Shown: positions 43,595 to 57,200 of the stretch, piece by piece
Position numbering within the stretch: the stretch's first letter is position 1
Layout: each line of letters begins with the position of its first letter
Assembly: GCA_947561585.1 (NCBI GenBank)
Contig: CANNZV010002460.1
Span: 1 to 64,000, forward strand
Length of the DNA stretch: 64,000 nt
Source of the DNA: Caprella mutica
Lineage: Eukaryota; Arthropoda; Malacostraca; Amphipoda; Caprellidae
Direction: 5' to 3'
Position numbers and translations under genes: made by a program
The notes under the pieces: generated by a model
Seen by the model: only the letters and a program-made list of their open reading frames with translations
Told to the model about the DNA's origin: nothing
The model's database searches: none

Positions 43595-45529
43595 GGGTCC
43601 ATACAATTACCGGAACGGACCATGAATTACTGGAACAGACCCTGAATTACCGGAATGGACCATGAATTACTTGAACGGACCATGAATTGCCGGAATGGAC
43701 CATGAATTGCCGGAATGGACCATGAATTACCGGAACGGAACATGAATTACCGGAACGGAACATGAATTACCGGAACGGAACATGAATTACCGGAACGGAA
43801 CATGAATTACCGGAACGGAACATGAATTGCCGGAACGGAACATGAATTACCGGAACGGAACATGAATTACCGGAACGGACCATGAATTACCGGAACGGAC
43901 CATGAATTACCGGAACGGACCATGAATTACCGGAACGGACCATGAATTACCGGAGCAGAACATGAATTACCGGAACGGAACATGAATTACCGGAACGGAA
44001 CATGAATTACCGGAACGGACCATGAATTACCGGAGCGGACCATGAATTACCGGGACGGACCATGAATTACCGGGACGGAACATGAATTACCGGAACTGAG
44101 TTGTTTTATTGAGAAATAGTCCTTGTTAAGTCATATAGGTATACATTAGGTCTATTTCTGTTCCAATTGATATCATATTTTACCATTTTATAGTCATTTC
44201 TGCTCGTATATTCGCTACCAAACATCTGCAACATAGTTATAAACTTTACAAGAGTATATGCTGAAATTTATTTCTTTGCATAATCTTTCTAAGAAACTAT
44301 TTTGAGGGGAAACTAAAGTAATTTTAATATTTGATTCCATATTATAGTTTTAATGAGAAGTATTTTGGTTTTATTTTGTGTATCCATTACTAGTATGTTT
44401 TGATATTCTATTAATCAGGATTTTAAATTTTATGCAACATATACAAATTTAGTTTGTTTTTATTTTTAATGGGGTAGTAGGTAAATTCATAACTGCTATC
44501 TGTCGCATTGAAGTTATGATGACCCATGACTTACTTTATATACATATACTGTAGCTACATATGTATATTAATGCATATTAATATATAATTACTTAATATA
44601 CATAACATAAAATGAAACAAAAATATTTTTAAACCTAGAACACGGAATCACGGACTATCTAAGTCATCATGTCATGTCAATTTTCTGTCTATGTTTCAGA
44701 TGTTTGGTAGCGAATATACGAACAGAAATGACCATAAAATGGTAAAATATGACATCAATTGGAACAGAAATAGACCTAATGTATACCTAAATGACTTAAC
44801 AAGGATTATTTCTCAATAAAACAACTCTGTTCCGGTAATTCATGGTCCGTTCCGGTAATTCATGTTCCGTTCCGGTAATTCATGTTCCGTTCCGGTAATT
44901 CATGGTCCGTTCTGGTAATTCATGTTCCGTTCCGGTAATTCATGGTCCGTTCCGGTAATTCATGTTCTGTTCAAGTAATTCATGTTCTGTTCCGGTAATT
45001 CATGGTCCGTTCCGGTAATTCATGTTCCGTTCCGGTAATTCATGTTCCGTTCCGGTAATTCATGTTCCGTTCCGGTAATTCATGGTCCGTTCTGGTAATT
45101 CATGTTCCGTTCCGGTAATTCATGGTCCGTTCTGGTATTTCATGGTCCGTTCCGGTAATTCATGTTCTGTTCAAGTAATTCATGTTCTGTTCCGGTAATT
45201 CATGTTCTGTTCCGGTAATTCATTTTCTGTTCCGGTAATTCATTTTCTGTTCCGGTAATTCATGGTCCGTTCCGGTAATTCATGTTCCGTTCCGGTAATT
45301 CATGGTCCGTTCCGGTAATTCATGTACCGTTCCGGTAATTCATGTACCGTTCCGGTAATTCATGTACCGTTCCGGTAATTCATGGTCCGTTCCGGTAATT
45401 TATGGTCCATTCCAGTAATTCATGTTCCGTTCCGGTAATTCATGTTCCGTTCCAGTAATTCATGTTCCGTTCCGGTAATTCATGGTCTGTTCCGGTAATT
45501 CATGGTCCGTTCCGGTAATTGTATGAATC
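43595..45529. mobile_element. Foldback-like element with minisatellite arms
   Basis: A 1935-bp element with long inverted arms (43595-44229 and 44697-45529) around a 467-bp AT-rich centre. Most of each arm is a tandem array of a 20-bp unit, CATGAATTACCGGAACGGAC: about 25 copies on the left, about 35 inverted on the right. The inner arm parts are unique and inverted (CCAAACATCTG, ATGGTAAAATATGA). The outer tips are CATACAATTACCGG. A 10-bp direct repeat GCCAAGAAAC flanks it (43585-43594, 45530-45539). Arms built of short tandem repeats are the hallmark of Foldback/Galileo-type elements, and a 9-11-bp duplication also fits Mutator types. No transposase. Confidence 0.85.
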
Positions 45530-45539
45530 GCCAAGAAAC

Positions 45540-48500
45540 AGAGTATGACTCTCTTGCCTCTATAAATTCACCAGCTAGAGAATATGACTCAATCTCATTT
45601 GATATGGAATTTCAGGGCTTTATGAATAAAAGACCACATGAGGAATCTCCTAGTCCTGAACAGTCCAAAAAAAAGGCTGGAAATGTAGGACACTTGGTTA
45701 GATCAATGCTAAATGCCCTGCATCATCATGAACTGCTAAATGAAACTCAACAAAGTGAGATTGAACTAAGCAGAATAATAAGAACAAAGAAAGTCACTAA
45801 TTATGAATCAGGGAAAGTTATAACTTTTGAATCAATCTTGAATAACAGAGATTTACCTAAAGATGAATATCATAAGCATGTAATTATAGTGGAGCCTATA
45901 ACAAATGAAGATGCTAGCATTTCTGTTGATAAGTTCTTCTCAAATGATCTATTTTTGGCTAGGGAGATAAATAAGTCCATCCTGGGAAAGTGTTCCATTG
46001 AAAAAACTAGCAAGAATCTCGGGCGTAAATTCCTTGTAGTTCACTTACGAAAAGTCAATTTTGACCTCATGAATCAAATTACCTCTCTCCAAAAACTAGG
46101 AAACTGGCAGATTAATTGTAGACTACCAGTCTCAGAACAATGTAGCAGAGGTGTAATTGGACCAATAGGTATAGATACACCTGTAAATGAAGTAAGAGAG
46201 GAACTGCAGTCCAGTTACAATACTCTCATAGATGTAGAAAGAATCTACAAAGGCAGGGATAAAGTTCCAACCTTGAACCTTAAACTGATATTCAAAGACG
46301 ATCTTCCCACAGAAGTCTGAATTTGTCATGAAATCTTTAAGGTAATGCCATTCATTGCAAAACCATGGCAATGTTATAGCTAAATGCCAAGGCTTTGGCC
46401 ACAAGGCTTCAGAATGTAGATTTGCTGCAAGATGTGTAGCATGTGCAGGTTCTCACAATACCAGAGAATGTCCAGGAAAATGAAATGTTTCTGGAAATAC
46501 AGATGTGAAATGTGTGAACTGTAAGGGCAATCATACAGCCAACTATGGAGGCTGTCCAAATATAGTTAAAGCCAAAGCTGTGGAGAAAATTAGATCTATG
46601 AATAGAATGTCCTACAGAGATGCAGTTTCAACTGTAAACAATGATACAGTAGCTAAAGAGTCTGGAGCTGCCTCAGGTAATCCAATATATAAAAGACCCT
46701 CAGTAATTCAAACAGTGACTATTGATACTGGTACGAAGGTATCAAAAGGATGTCAAACAGATCCTATTCCAGAGGAAGATAGCAAAGTGTCTCCAGATCT
46801 CCTAACAAAAATAGCAACTCTAGTAGTTAAACTGATGAAACTAAAGGATATAGATGATCCCTCTGCTATAGTTGCTGTAGTGAACCAAGTGCTTGGAGTA
46901 TCAGTTCATTCCATTGAAATAGATTCAGAAAGTATTCAGGACACAGACCAACTTTCTTCAGTCCATACTGTAGACTCTCATAAGATGGAAAAACATAATG
47001 GAGGCATAAATGATCAGACATACCAGAGTTCAAACACATCCACTTATAACAGTGTACAGCCGTCAAATGATCAGACATACCAGAGTTCAAACACATCCAC
47101 TTGTAACAGTGTACAGCCGTCAAATGATCAGACATACCAGAGTTCAAACACATCCACTTGTAACAGTGTACAGCCGTCAAATGATCAGACATACCAGAGT
47201 TCAAACACATCCACTTGTAACAGTGTACAGCCGTCAAATGATCAGACATACCAGAGTTCAAACACATCCACTTATAACAGTGTACAGCCGTCAAATGATC
47301 AGACATACCAGAGTTCAAACACATCCACTTGTAACAGTGTACAGCCGTCAAATGATCAGACATACCAGAGTTCAAACACATCCACTTGTAACAGTGTACA
47401 GCCGTCAAATGATCAGACATACCAGAGTTCAAACACATCCACTTGTAACAGTGTACAGCCGTCAAATGATCAGACATACCAGAGTTCAAACACATCCACT
47501 TGTAACAGTGTACAGCCGTCAAATGATCAGACATACCAGAGTTCAAACACATCCACTTATAACAGTGTACAGCCGTCAAATGATCAGACATACCAGAGTT
47601 CAAACACATCCACTTGTAACAGTGTACAGCCGTCAAATGATCAGACATACCAGAGTTCAAACACACCCACTTGTAACAGTGTAAAACCGTCAAATGATCA
47701 GACATACCAGAGTTCAAACACATCCACTTGTAACAGTGTACAGCCGTCAAATGATCAGACATACCAGAGTTCAAACACACCCACTTATAACAATGTACAG
47801 CCGTCAAATGATCAGACATACCAGAGTTCAAACACATCCACTTGTAACAGTGTACAGCCGTCAAATGATCAGACATACCAGAGTTCAAACACATCCACTT
47901 GTAACAGTGTACAGCCGTCAAATGATCAGACATACCAGAGTTCAAACACACCCACTTGTAACAGTGTAAAACCGTCAAATGATCAGACATACCAGAGTTC
48001 AAACACATCCACTTGTAACAGTGTACAGCCGTCAAATGATCAGACATACCAGAGTTCAAACACACCCACTTATAACAATGTACAGCCGTCAAATGATCAG
48101 ACATACCAGAGTTCAAACACATCCACTTATAACAATGTACAGCTGTCAAATGATCAGACATACCAGAGTTCAAACACATCCACTTATAACAGTGTACAGC
48201 CGTCAAATGATCAGACATACCAGAGTTCAAACACACCCACTTGTAACAGTGTACAGCTGTCAAATGATCAGACATACCAGAGTTCAAACACATCCACTTA
48301 TAACAGTGTACAGCCGTCAAATGATCAGACATACCAGAGTTCAAACACATCCACTTGTAACAGTGTACAGCCGTCAAATCATCAGACATACCAGAGTTCA
48401 AACACATCCACTTGTAACAGTGTACAGCTGTCAAATGATCAGACATACCAGAGTTCAAACACATCCACTTGTAACAGTGTACAGCCGTCAAATGATCAGA

Positions 48501-49324
48501 CATACCAGAGTTCAAACACATCCACTTGTAACAGTGTACAGCCGTCAAATGATCAGACATACCAGAGTTCAAACACACCCACTTGTAACAGTGTAAAACC
48601 GTCAAATGATCAGACATACCAGAGTTCAAACACATCCACTTGTAACAGTGTACAGCCGTCAAATGATCAGACATACCAGAGTTCAAACACACCCACTTAT
48701 AACAATGTACAGCCGTCAAATGATCAGACATACCAGAGTTCAAACACATCCACTTATAACAATGTACAGCTGTCAAATGATCAGACATACCAGAGTTCAA
48801 ACACATCCACTTATAACAGTGTACAGCCGTCAAATGATCAGACATACCAGAGTTCAAACACACCCACTTGTAACAGTGTACAGCTGTCAAATGATCAGAC
48901 ATACCAGAGTTCAAACACATCCACTTATAACAGTGTACAGCCGTCAAATGATCAGACATACCAGAGTTCAAACACATCCACTTGTAACAGTGTACAGCCG
49001 TCAAATGATCAGACATACCAGAGTTCAAACACATCCACTTGTAACAGTGTACAGCCGTCAAATGATCAGACATACCTGAGTTCAAACACATCCACTTGTA
49101 ACAGTGTACAGCCGTCAAATGATCAGACATACCAGAGTTCAAACACATCCACTTGTAACAGTGTACAGCCGTGAAATGATCAGGGACAAGAAATAAAAAT
49201 AAAAGAGGAAAATAAAACCACAACAGACAATGATAATAGTGCTACTTTCTCAGATGGGCATACTTCTCTCAATAACAACCAGAAAGAGAAAAATACAAGA
49301 CAAAATAATGCAACAAATCAATGA
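45540..49324 (+). pseudogene. Copy B ORF1, broken, with expanded repeat region
   Basis: Homologous to copy A ORF1: FQGFMNKRPHEE, SMLNALHHHEL, QQSEIELSRI, INKSILGKCSIEKTSKN and VERIYKG. A stop at 46318 and an indel near 46382 break the first zinc knuckle (WQCYS then CQGFG in other frames). The third knuckle, CVNCKGNHTANYGGC, is intact from 46511. The region then becomes a 57-bp tandem repeat. A single change makes TGA at 49172; without it the frame goes on (NDQGQEIKIKEENK) to TGA 49322-49324, which overlaps an ORF2 ATG as ATGA. The true start lies upstream of the foldback element and cannot be fixed. The minus-strand frame of 785 codons is a shadow. Confidence 0.85.
47006..49180 (+). repeat. 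57-bp in-frame minisatellite in ORF1, about 38 copies
   Basis: Each unit encodes 19 residues, NDQTYQSSNTSTCNSVQPS, with variants (STY, TPT, NNV, VKPS, VQLS). Variant order shows a higher-order duplication: the run around 48050-48430 recurs 627 bp (11 units) later around 48680-49000. Copy A has no such repeat in the matching ORF1 tail. Confidence 0.95.
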
Positions 49325-52300
49325 TTAATAGTTTCATCATAATATCATGGAACTGTCACAGTCTGTATACGAAGTTAATGCAATTCAAAAAAATTTCTAT
49401 ACTAATAAACCTCACATAGCATGTCTATGTGAAACATGGTTAAAAAAAGATAGATTACCTAATTTGTTGGATATAGAGAATTTTTTGTTTGTAGAGGAGT
49501 GAGAGCAGGTGGAGGAATCTGTATTCTTGTACACAGTGAATTATGCGTAAGTGAAATAAATTTTGTTAATTTTGTAAATAGTAATTTGTAAATACAGGCT
49601 GTGACAGTTCATGCAGACCAAAATAGTGTAGACATCATGAATTTATATAACCCCAAAAAGGACATTTCTGTCCAAGAATTTGAACATTATTTTGGACAGT
49701 TAGGTAGTAATAGAATTATCATTGGAGATTTCAATGCACATGGTGAACTGTGGAGTACAAATAGCATTGAGAATACCACAGGGGAAAATTTGAACAATAT
49801 TTTAATTAATGATTGTGATCTTTGTCTTTTAACCCCTATTGATTTTCCCACATATTATCATGTTGCTAATCGCAGGTTCTCCACTCTTGATCTCTGTTTA
49901 GTTTCAGGTACTTTTGTTCCAGCCTCAACCATTTCTCTAATGGAAGATTTGAGGAGTGATCATTGTCCCATTAGTGTAAATATTCACTTCAAACCAAGTA
50001 TCACCCCACATAAAAGGCAAAAAAGATGGATTTTGGAGAAGATAAGAGTTGGGAAAAGTGGTGTAGATCTTTACCTGATAAGGAAGATGATGAGTTATCT
50101 TTGAGTCAATCTTACAATACTTTTCTAAACAATGTAACCACAACCAGTTGTAAAAGTTTCAAAACAACTAAAGAAATTGTAAAGCCTAAATTTTCCAAAT
50201 GCTGGTGGAATGATGAATGTGAAAAGGCTGTGAAAACAAGGAGACACAGGAAGAATATCTTCCATAAACATCCAACTGTAGCAAATCTCATTGAGTTGCG
50301 TAAAATAGAAGCTAAAGTCAAGAGAGTAGTTAAAAAGTCTATAAAAGAGTCTCTCATAAAATTTACAAGTAGCCTGACATAAGATTCTCCAAATAGTTTA
50401 ATGTGGAGATATATTGGTAAAGTAAACAATAGATCAAAGTACACTAGTGCTCAACCTATTATCTTCAGAAGTGAAATTACTACAGACTCTAAAAAGAAGG
50501 CAAATATTATAGCAAATCACTGTCACTCAATATTTAATTCTGAATCTCCTTCATTGCATAACAATTTTCTTTTGCAGGTATCTTTGGCTATTGTAGATGA
50601 CACAGAATTAGACTAAAATGGTAAATTCAGTATGAATGAACTAAATGATGCAATCCAGTCATTAAAAGACACAACTCCTGGTCACGATTCCTTGCATAAT
50701 AAAATGATGAGGAGGTTACCCTCTGAATATGTTAATTGGCTACTTGAAATGGTTAATAGGAGTTTTACATTATCAGAGGTCCTTGACGACTGGAAAAAGC
50801 AGTAATTTTACCTATTATCAAAGCTCAAAAAACCCCTTCTGAAGCTTCTTCCAATAGGCCAATCTCCTTATTACCATGCTTCTGTAAACTAATAGAAAGT
50901 CTTGTCTGCAAGAGATTGAATTTTGTCCTGGAACAAAAAGATGCTTTCAGTAACACTCAAAGTGGTTTCAGAAAGCGTCTGTGTACAATAGACCAGATAG
51001 CCAGACTAGAAAACAACATTAGGGAAACGCTCTATGACAGCAAAATTTGTATTGCCCTATTTATTGACTTGAGTCATGCATATGACAATATTTGGCATCT
51101 AGGTTTGTTGTCTGAACTTCTAAGATTGGGAATTAAGGGAAGGTTACTAAATTGGATTCAGGAATTCTTGTCAGATAGGAAGTTCAGAGTCTATTTTGAG
51201 GGAGAATTTTCAGACGAATATAAGATGTCATCTGGAGTACCGCAAGGCTCCATTTTGGCACCAACACTGTTCAATGTAATGATGTCTAGCATTGCAAAGG
51301 ATGATAACACACACCTAGCAGAATATGCTGATGACATAGTTCTTTTTTCTTCTGATTCGGATATAGATAAAATTACAATATCTATCCAATCCCACTTAAA
51401 TAAACTGAAGTTCTGGTTTGACAAATGGGGATTTGCTCTGAATCCTTCAAAAACCAAAGCAATGATATTCACTCTAAAATCTGTTACTGGTCCAATAATA
51501 AAAATAGAACATCATCCTATTGAATTTGTGTCTCAATTTAAATACTTGGGTATTATCTTAGATAAACCAAGACTCACTTGGAGTCCACATTTGAAATACA
51601 TTGCAAATAAAAGTTTATCCAAAATGAGCATTCTGAAATATATCTCCAATCATAAGTGGGGGCCGATCGAGAAATACTTCTTAGATTATATAAGACACTT
51701 ATCCGAATATTTTTGATTACGGCTCAGTTTTTTATATGACAGCATCTAAGACTAATCTAGAAAAATAGAATAAAATACAGAATTGTTGTTTGAGATTGGC
51801 AATTGGAGCCAGAAAAACCTCCCCAATTACATCTATAGAGGTAGAAAGCAATGTTTCACCACTCAACTTACATAGAAAACAAATTCTCTTAAAAAACTAT
51901 TTCAGAATATCGGAACTGCCCAAAACATTACCTGTGACCAATGATCTTTTTAACCCTATCAGCAGATCATATCAGAAAGCCTGGTCTTCAACAATTAGAT
52001 TAGCACCCATGATAGTTAGGAGCATGCAACTCCTTATGGAACTGCAATTTCCAGCTCCCCAGCCTGAATTCACGGTCCTAATATCACCTGTCCCTCCGTG
52101 GATAAATCTTCTTTTTTTTATTAAACCAGTAGCTACTTGATGCTGTTGTTAGTAAAAGAAATATTTCAAATCAATTAATTTTGTCACTGTTCAAAGACCT
52201 GCAAATGAATGAATATAAAGATTATATTGAAATATATACTGATGGGTCTGTGATCTGGGAAGCTGAGAATTCCACATCTGCTGCATTGATAGTTTGTACC

Positions 52301-53120
52301 TCTGAACATTATAAATAGGAAGGTTGGAAACTCAATCCAACAATATCAATCATTGGGGCAGAACTATTTGCAATATATAAGGCTTTAGAATACCTTCTTC
52401 TCAATGTACATCATGCTAACAAAGGAGTGGTAATTTACTCAGATTCCCAGTCAGGCTTGTACTTAATTCTCAAACAAACACCAAAGACTCGCTTGAATCT
52501 TGTGTTCAGTATACAGAATATTTTGCTTGAACTAAATTTCAGATATCGTGTAGTAATCCAATTTATCCCAGGTCACTCGGGTATTGTTGGGAATGAATTG
52601 GCAGATGAGTCTGCAAAGGCAGCTCATAGACTCTCTTTCATCACAGAATCTCCCATTTGTAAGAAGGAGAAGAGTAGACTATCTCAGGGGAGACTGCTAG
52701 GTGCCTGGCAGGAATGGTGGTATGACCAAATATTAATAACAGATAAAGGTAAGCACATTCAAAAGATAAAAGCTGATGTCTCTTTCTGGTCAAGGTCTTC
52801 CCATCCTGTTAGATCCATCGAAACAGCTCTTGCCAAATTCAGAATTGGTCACATTGGTTTGAACTATCACCTTAGTAGATTTGGAATGAGGGATTGTAGC
52901 CTTTGTGATTGTGGATTAGAAGAAACTATTGATCATTTCTTAGTCACGTGTCCTAATTATTCTAATATAAGGACTGACCTTTATTTTAATATGAGTGAAT
53001 TAAATGTTCCCATGACTATCAAAAACTTATTAGGAGGTGGTAATTTGACACCTCAACTCAGAAAAAAATATTGTCCAATATAGCCCAATTTCTTCTAAAG
53101 ACAAATAGACTAAAAGATTT
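49321..53120 (+). pseudogene. Copy B ORF2, endonuclease-RT-RNase H with many breaks
   Basis: Begins ATG 49321 with SWNCHSLYTKLMQF. Frameshifts before 49600 break the endonuclease. GDFNAHGELW, STLDLCLVS and RSDHCPI are still readable. Further stops lie at 50380 and 50614 (TAA), and an indel near 50800 precedes YRPIS. The RT core 50916-51716 is open: QSGFRKRLCTIDQ, FIDLSHAYDNIWHLGLL, SGVPQGSILAPTLF and EYADDIVLF. RNase H pieces follow: YTDGSVIWE, SDSQSGLYLI and PGHSGIVGNELADESAKAAH. The C-terminal CDCGLEETIDHFLVTCP zinc motif ends the protein near 53120. It retains Trp at the codon that is a stop in copy A. Confidence 0.88.
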
Positions 53121-53782
53121 ATAACTGATGCAACTTTTAACAATCTACATGTATATATGTGTTTCTTCTTCTAGCCAACTACTAAAGTCCTCTACCTTGG
53201 ATAGGGAGTAATTTCATCACCCCAATAATTAATACTAACTCAACTAAATTAACCACTAAATGCATATCAAATTTTAGTAAAATTCTCCAATAGTAAAATA
53301 ATTAAATGTTGAGGTCCCTTTAGTATGACTGTCCACCAAAGTAGTGGGTGCATGAATTGGTGGATTGAATATAAGATGTAAATTATCACCTAGAGTTCCC
53401 TTGTCCAGTAATTGAAGTACCAGTCTTGATCTCTCTTGAGGCGCCTTGTGGTTGTCCAGGCGAAGCGATGGCAATCGGGTCACAACCAGGTCTTCCTGTT
53501 CCAGCCTCCGCATTTTACATTTTTATAGGTTGAAAACAATTAATAGGGTAGTTAATTTACTAATCATTCACTAAAAGGGAAAATATTTAAAGCATCAGTA
53601 ATTAAATCTAGGTTGAATAGCCGTATAAAAAGAAACATATAAATATATATGAATTGTTGTTAAACTCTGCTTTTATTTTTCAGAAAACTGAACCGCACAG
53701 ACTTGAGGTACATGGTCCCTGTTAGGACCGATATCCTCATAAAACTGAAGAAAGAAGAAGAAGGCGAAAGGGGAGTTTGGAT
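53121..53782 (+). other. Copy B 3' UTR and GAA-rich tail
   Basis: Aligns by eye with copy A: TGAAGTACCAGTCT, GCGATGGCAATCGGG, ACCAGGTCTTC. An acceptor-like TATTTTTCAG (ends 53683) is followed by a frame with RTDILIKLKKEEEG, homologous to the copy A frame. Copy C begins directly after the GAA run. Confidence 0.75.
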
Positions 53783-54093
53783 TTAAAGGAAGACGGATGT
53801 GCGCAGCTCGTGACTTATCGTGAGATACCTATGCCTAAGACTAATTTATATTTGGTTTGTATATATTTTCCAAGCTATGTACCAAATGTTCTCCATATAA
53901 ACGATTGGCAACTTGAACTTCAAGTAGGCCTACCTAGATAGGCAACTATTTCTTTTACCTAGAAATAGGTATTAGGGTAGCCTTTATAGTTTTTCTTTTC
54001 TTTAACATACCTATTAAGGTATTGTTTCTCTCTGTTTAGTTTAGTTTCTTTTCTCCTCTTAGGTAGTTTATAGCTAAATAGAAATATTTAATC

Positions 54094-54289
54094 ATGGAAG
54101 GAGGGGATCATAATGAATCCATTCCCCCTGACAAAAATGAATCTATATCAGGATTCTCTGATATACTTTTTGCAGAAGAATGTTCTCCAGGATTAGATAG
54201 TCAGGACAGAGATTTCTATGCTTTATCTCCTTGGCCTGCTACTATAGATATTCCTTCCCATTTGATTATAGGTAAATCAGTGAATAAAC
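54094..54289 (+). pseudogene. Copy C ORF1, N-terminal part before the insertion
   Basis: ATG 54094 opens MEGGDHNESIPPDKNES, an acidic Ser/Asp-rich N-terminus, and runs in frame to the insertion site (GKSVNK). The continuation at 58133 is in the same frame once the insert and one AAAC are removed. Confidence 0.75.
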
Positions 54290-57200
54290 TGTGACGTTAT
54301 CAGTTTACTTCCTTATAACGTTTCATTGTATGGGCTCCGTGTGATAGGATCCTACTCTGTCTAGTATTTTCAGATTCCTTTCTCTTTATATATCTCTTTC
54401 TACTAAATACTCATGGTACCATGCCCTAGAACCACCTTGCCAATATGGTTCCGACCTCAGGCCTCTGGTCCAAGCTTAACTGTATTTAGGGTAATAATGG
54501 TAATGTAATTAACACTTAATGAGAATATATTCATTAGTCAAGCAAGGGTTATTACAAAGAGCATCTCCACTAGAACGCTTACAAGTTAATGTCTCAATAA
54601 CTAAGACTGGAGATAAGGTGTGTAGCTCACGAGAGCAGATCGGTAACTCGATGTCTACCTACGAACTAACTCTTTCATTCTACAAAGCTTACATTTATAG
54701 TGACATACTAATGACGTACTAACTATATCAAATCATTACATCACATATCTCCCCCTTCCATTTAAATTGAAAATGATTTTTAAAATATTTATTTCAAAAC
54801 TTCATTTTCAATTAAACAATTATTCTAAAATTTAAAAACATAAATCCCATTTTAATCAATCCTATAATTCAAAACATTAAAACTCAAATTGAAAAATTCT
54901 AAAATTCAAATTGAACAATCATAAACATCAAACCTATAACTGCAAGAATTTTAAACATTTATTAATGGTTTAATTCTATTTCAAATAATTCCTTTCTTCC
55001 CCTCTTTTTATTTCTGAATGTCGATATTAAATAGAGTCTTCAGAAATCCAAAAAAGAAAATATACTATGTATATAAAATATTTCAAACTTACATGTAAGA
55101 TCAAAAATAGTATGAATACACATCAAAACTGAACTTAACATATTGTGACATTCTTGCTTTAAATCATCAAAAAATTATTTCAATTTAACTTGTAAAATTT
55201 AATTTGATCCAAACAAACATTCAATTCATTTTTTTTATTTTACGTTAGCTTTAATAAAATTATTTTACTTTCCAAACTAATATTAAATGTCACACTAAAA
55301 TTAAACAATGTTCCTTAATTATTCATAGATTAAAATTTTTGACGTTTTCTGACATGATTATAAATTTGTTTAAAAAATTATTTTTAATAAACATATTACA
55401 TCATAAACATTATATGAAATTCCTTAATTTCATTCAAATTCTGAGTCGTTTTATTTTAAAAGCAATTATAATTTCATAGATACTCAATATAATTATCAAA
55501 ATTGGTTCACTGACCTCTCTAAAATATTCTAAAAATTAACATTGATTAACAATCGTGCAATTAAAATTAACATCCTTCCGTTAAAAAATAGAATTTCTAT
55601 TTTTTAATTATTTTATTGAATAAAATTTACTATTAAATTCTTTCTTCAGAAAAATTTAAAGTTCGTTTAATATTTTACTGCAAATTAGTTATAAATATAA
55701 CCTTTTCATTTATGTATATTAATTTAAAGATAGTTCATTCCTGCAAATTCCTAATTTATTCTGACTCTAAAATTTTCTAATCATCAAAATCTAATTAGTA
55801 TTTCAAAATGAAAAAATATTTATTTCTAAATATTCACAAATATTCACAGTATGAATATTAATTCATCTGTATTCAATTCATATGCTCACCTAATAGACCG
55901 CATACTTCTATTAAGTGAACATGCTGAGTCATCAATTAATATAATAATTAAATGCTGCGTCTGTTCTTTCTGTTATGATTCAGTGATTTAATCTGCTGAT
56001 CATTAAAAAGCTATAAAAGTTCTTGATAACTTTCATGTGGTTGTGTGGATTTGTGGTTCTTTTTGTTTCTTGACTCCTTCGATGTGGTAAGTGTCCTTCC
56101 TAGCGTTACGTGCATGACTTGATCAACAACTGTTGTATCTTCGTTCTCCATCTTTCTCCAACACTGTAATGGTTCCTCTGCTGTCCGTTCTTCTTTCTTC
56201 GTTTTTTGAATTCTGTAAACAGAGAAAATATTAGCATTTGTGGCCCCTGCATCATAAATATTTTGTATTATAGTTTATTAATCACCCATTGTGATTACTT
56301 ATTTTCAAATTCACTCTTCAGTATTAATTTCATTTTCTTTGCGAATTCATAATATTAAAATCATAAATATTTTAAATATAGACGTAAGTTAATTTATAAA
56401 CTCATCATTTTTCCTGATTAATCTCTCATTAATATTGCTGATCGTTGCAATACTCTATTATCCTATAAACTGAATAAAACATCTATCACTCTTTTGCATT
56501 GTGATATTATTTTATTCCACACACATTTCCTTTCGTGTATCCGTGTCTGCTTTTATTTTTTATGCTGACCCATTCTTACTTCTCACATTCATGTTCTTAC
56601 ACCGTGATACTTACTTGGATCACCAGATGTCTATTTATTAACTGACTCAGACATTTTGAACTGTCAACAATGTCTGCTGTCTGAAAATTCCTAGATTACA
56701 ACTGCTTTTTCGCAAGATAAATTAATACATAATGGCATTTTATCCGTCACTAGCAACATTTAATCTTTTGAAATAGCAATCTATACTATGCTACCCACTG
56801 GTACAGTAGATAGACTGACTTTACTAATCACATGCATTCGTAGCTTCTTTAATCGCACCTTTGAGTTATTGTTATTAACCCTTAACTCATATCACACTGG
56901 TTACTCATAACATTCTTTAAATAACTTGTTCGACCTTTTATCGAACCTCATTAATTCACTTTACGGTTTCACATACCGCTATAACTCATTTGAGAAAATC
57001 AAACTTTCTCTGAATCTGTGGTTTCAGCTTTTCCACGAACTACACATTACGGTATCATTCTACCGAAAACTTTCCTGAGAAAATCAAACTTTCTCCATGG
57101 TTTCAGTTTACCACTAACTACTATACGGTTTTCAGCTTTACCGAAAACTTACCTGAGAAAAATTAACTTTCTCCATGGTTTCAGTTTACCACTAACTCCT

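Larger units (their letters stand above)
43340..53770 (+). mobile_element. Non-LTR retrotransposon copy B, decayed relative of A
   Basis: Same order of domains and a strongly similar protein to copy A, with many frameshifts and stops. ORF1 is split near its start by a foldback-like element and enlarged by a 57-bp minisatellite. The 3' UTR and GAA-rich tail (about 53744-53763) match copy A. The 5' end is uncertain (about 43340). Confidence 0.85.

Noticed and set aside
47010..49079. Several plus-strand frames with MIRHTRVQTHPLVTVYSRQ repeats
   Set aside because: A second frame of the same 57-bp repeat as ORF1; no features of its own.
46866..49223. 785-codon minus-strand open frame with HLTAVHCYKWMCLNSGM repeats
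   Set aside because: It is the reverse reading of the 57-bp ORF1 minisatellite; the unit is divisible by three, so several frames stay open.
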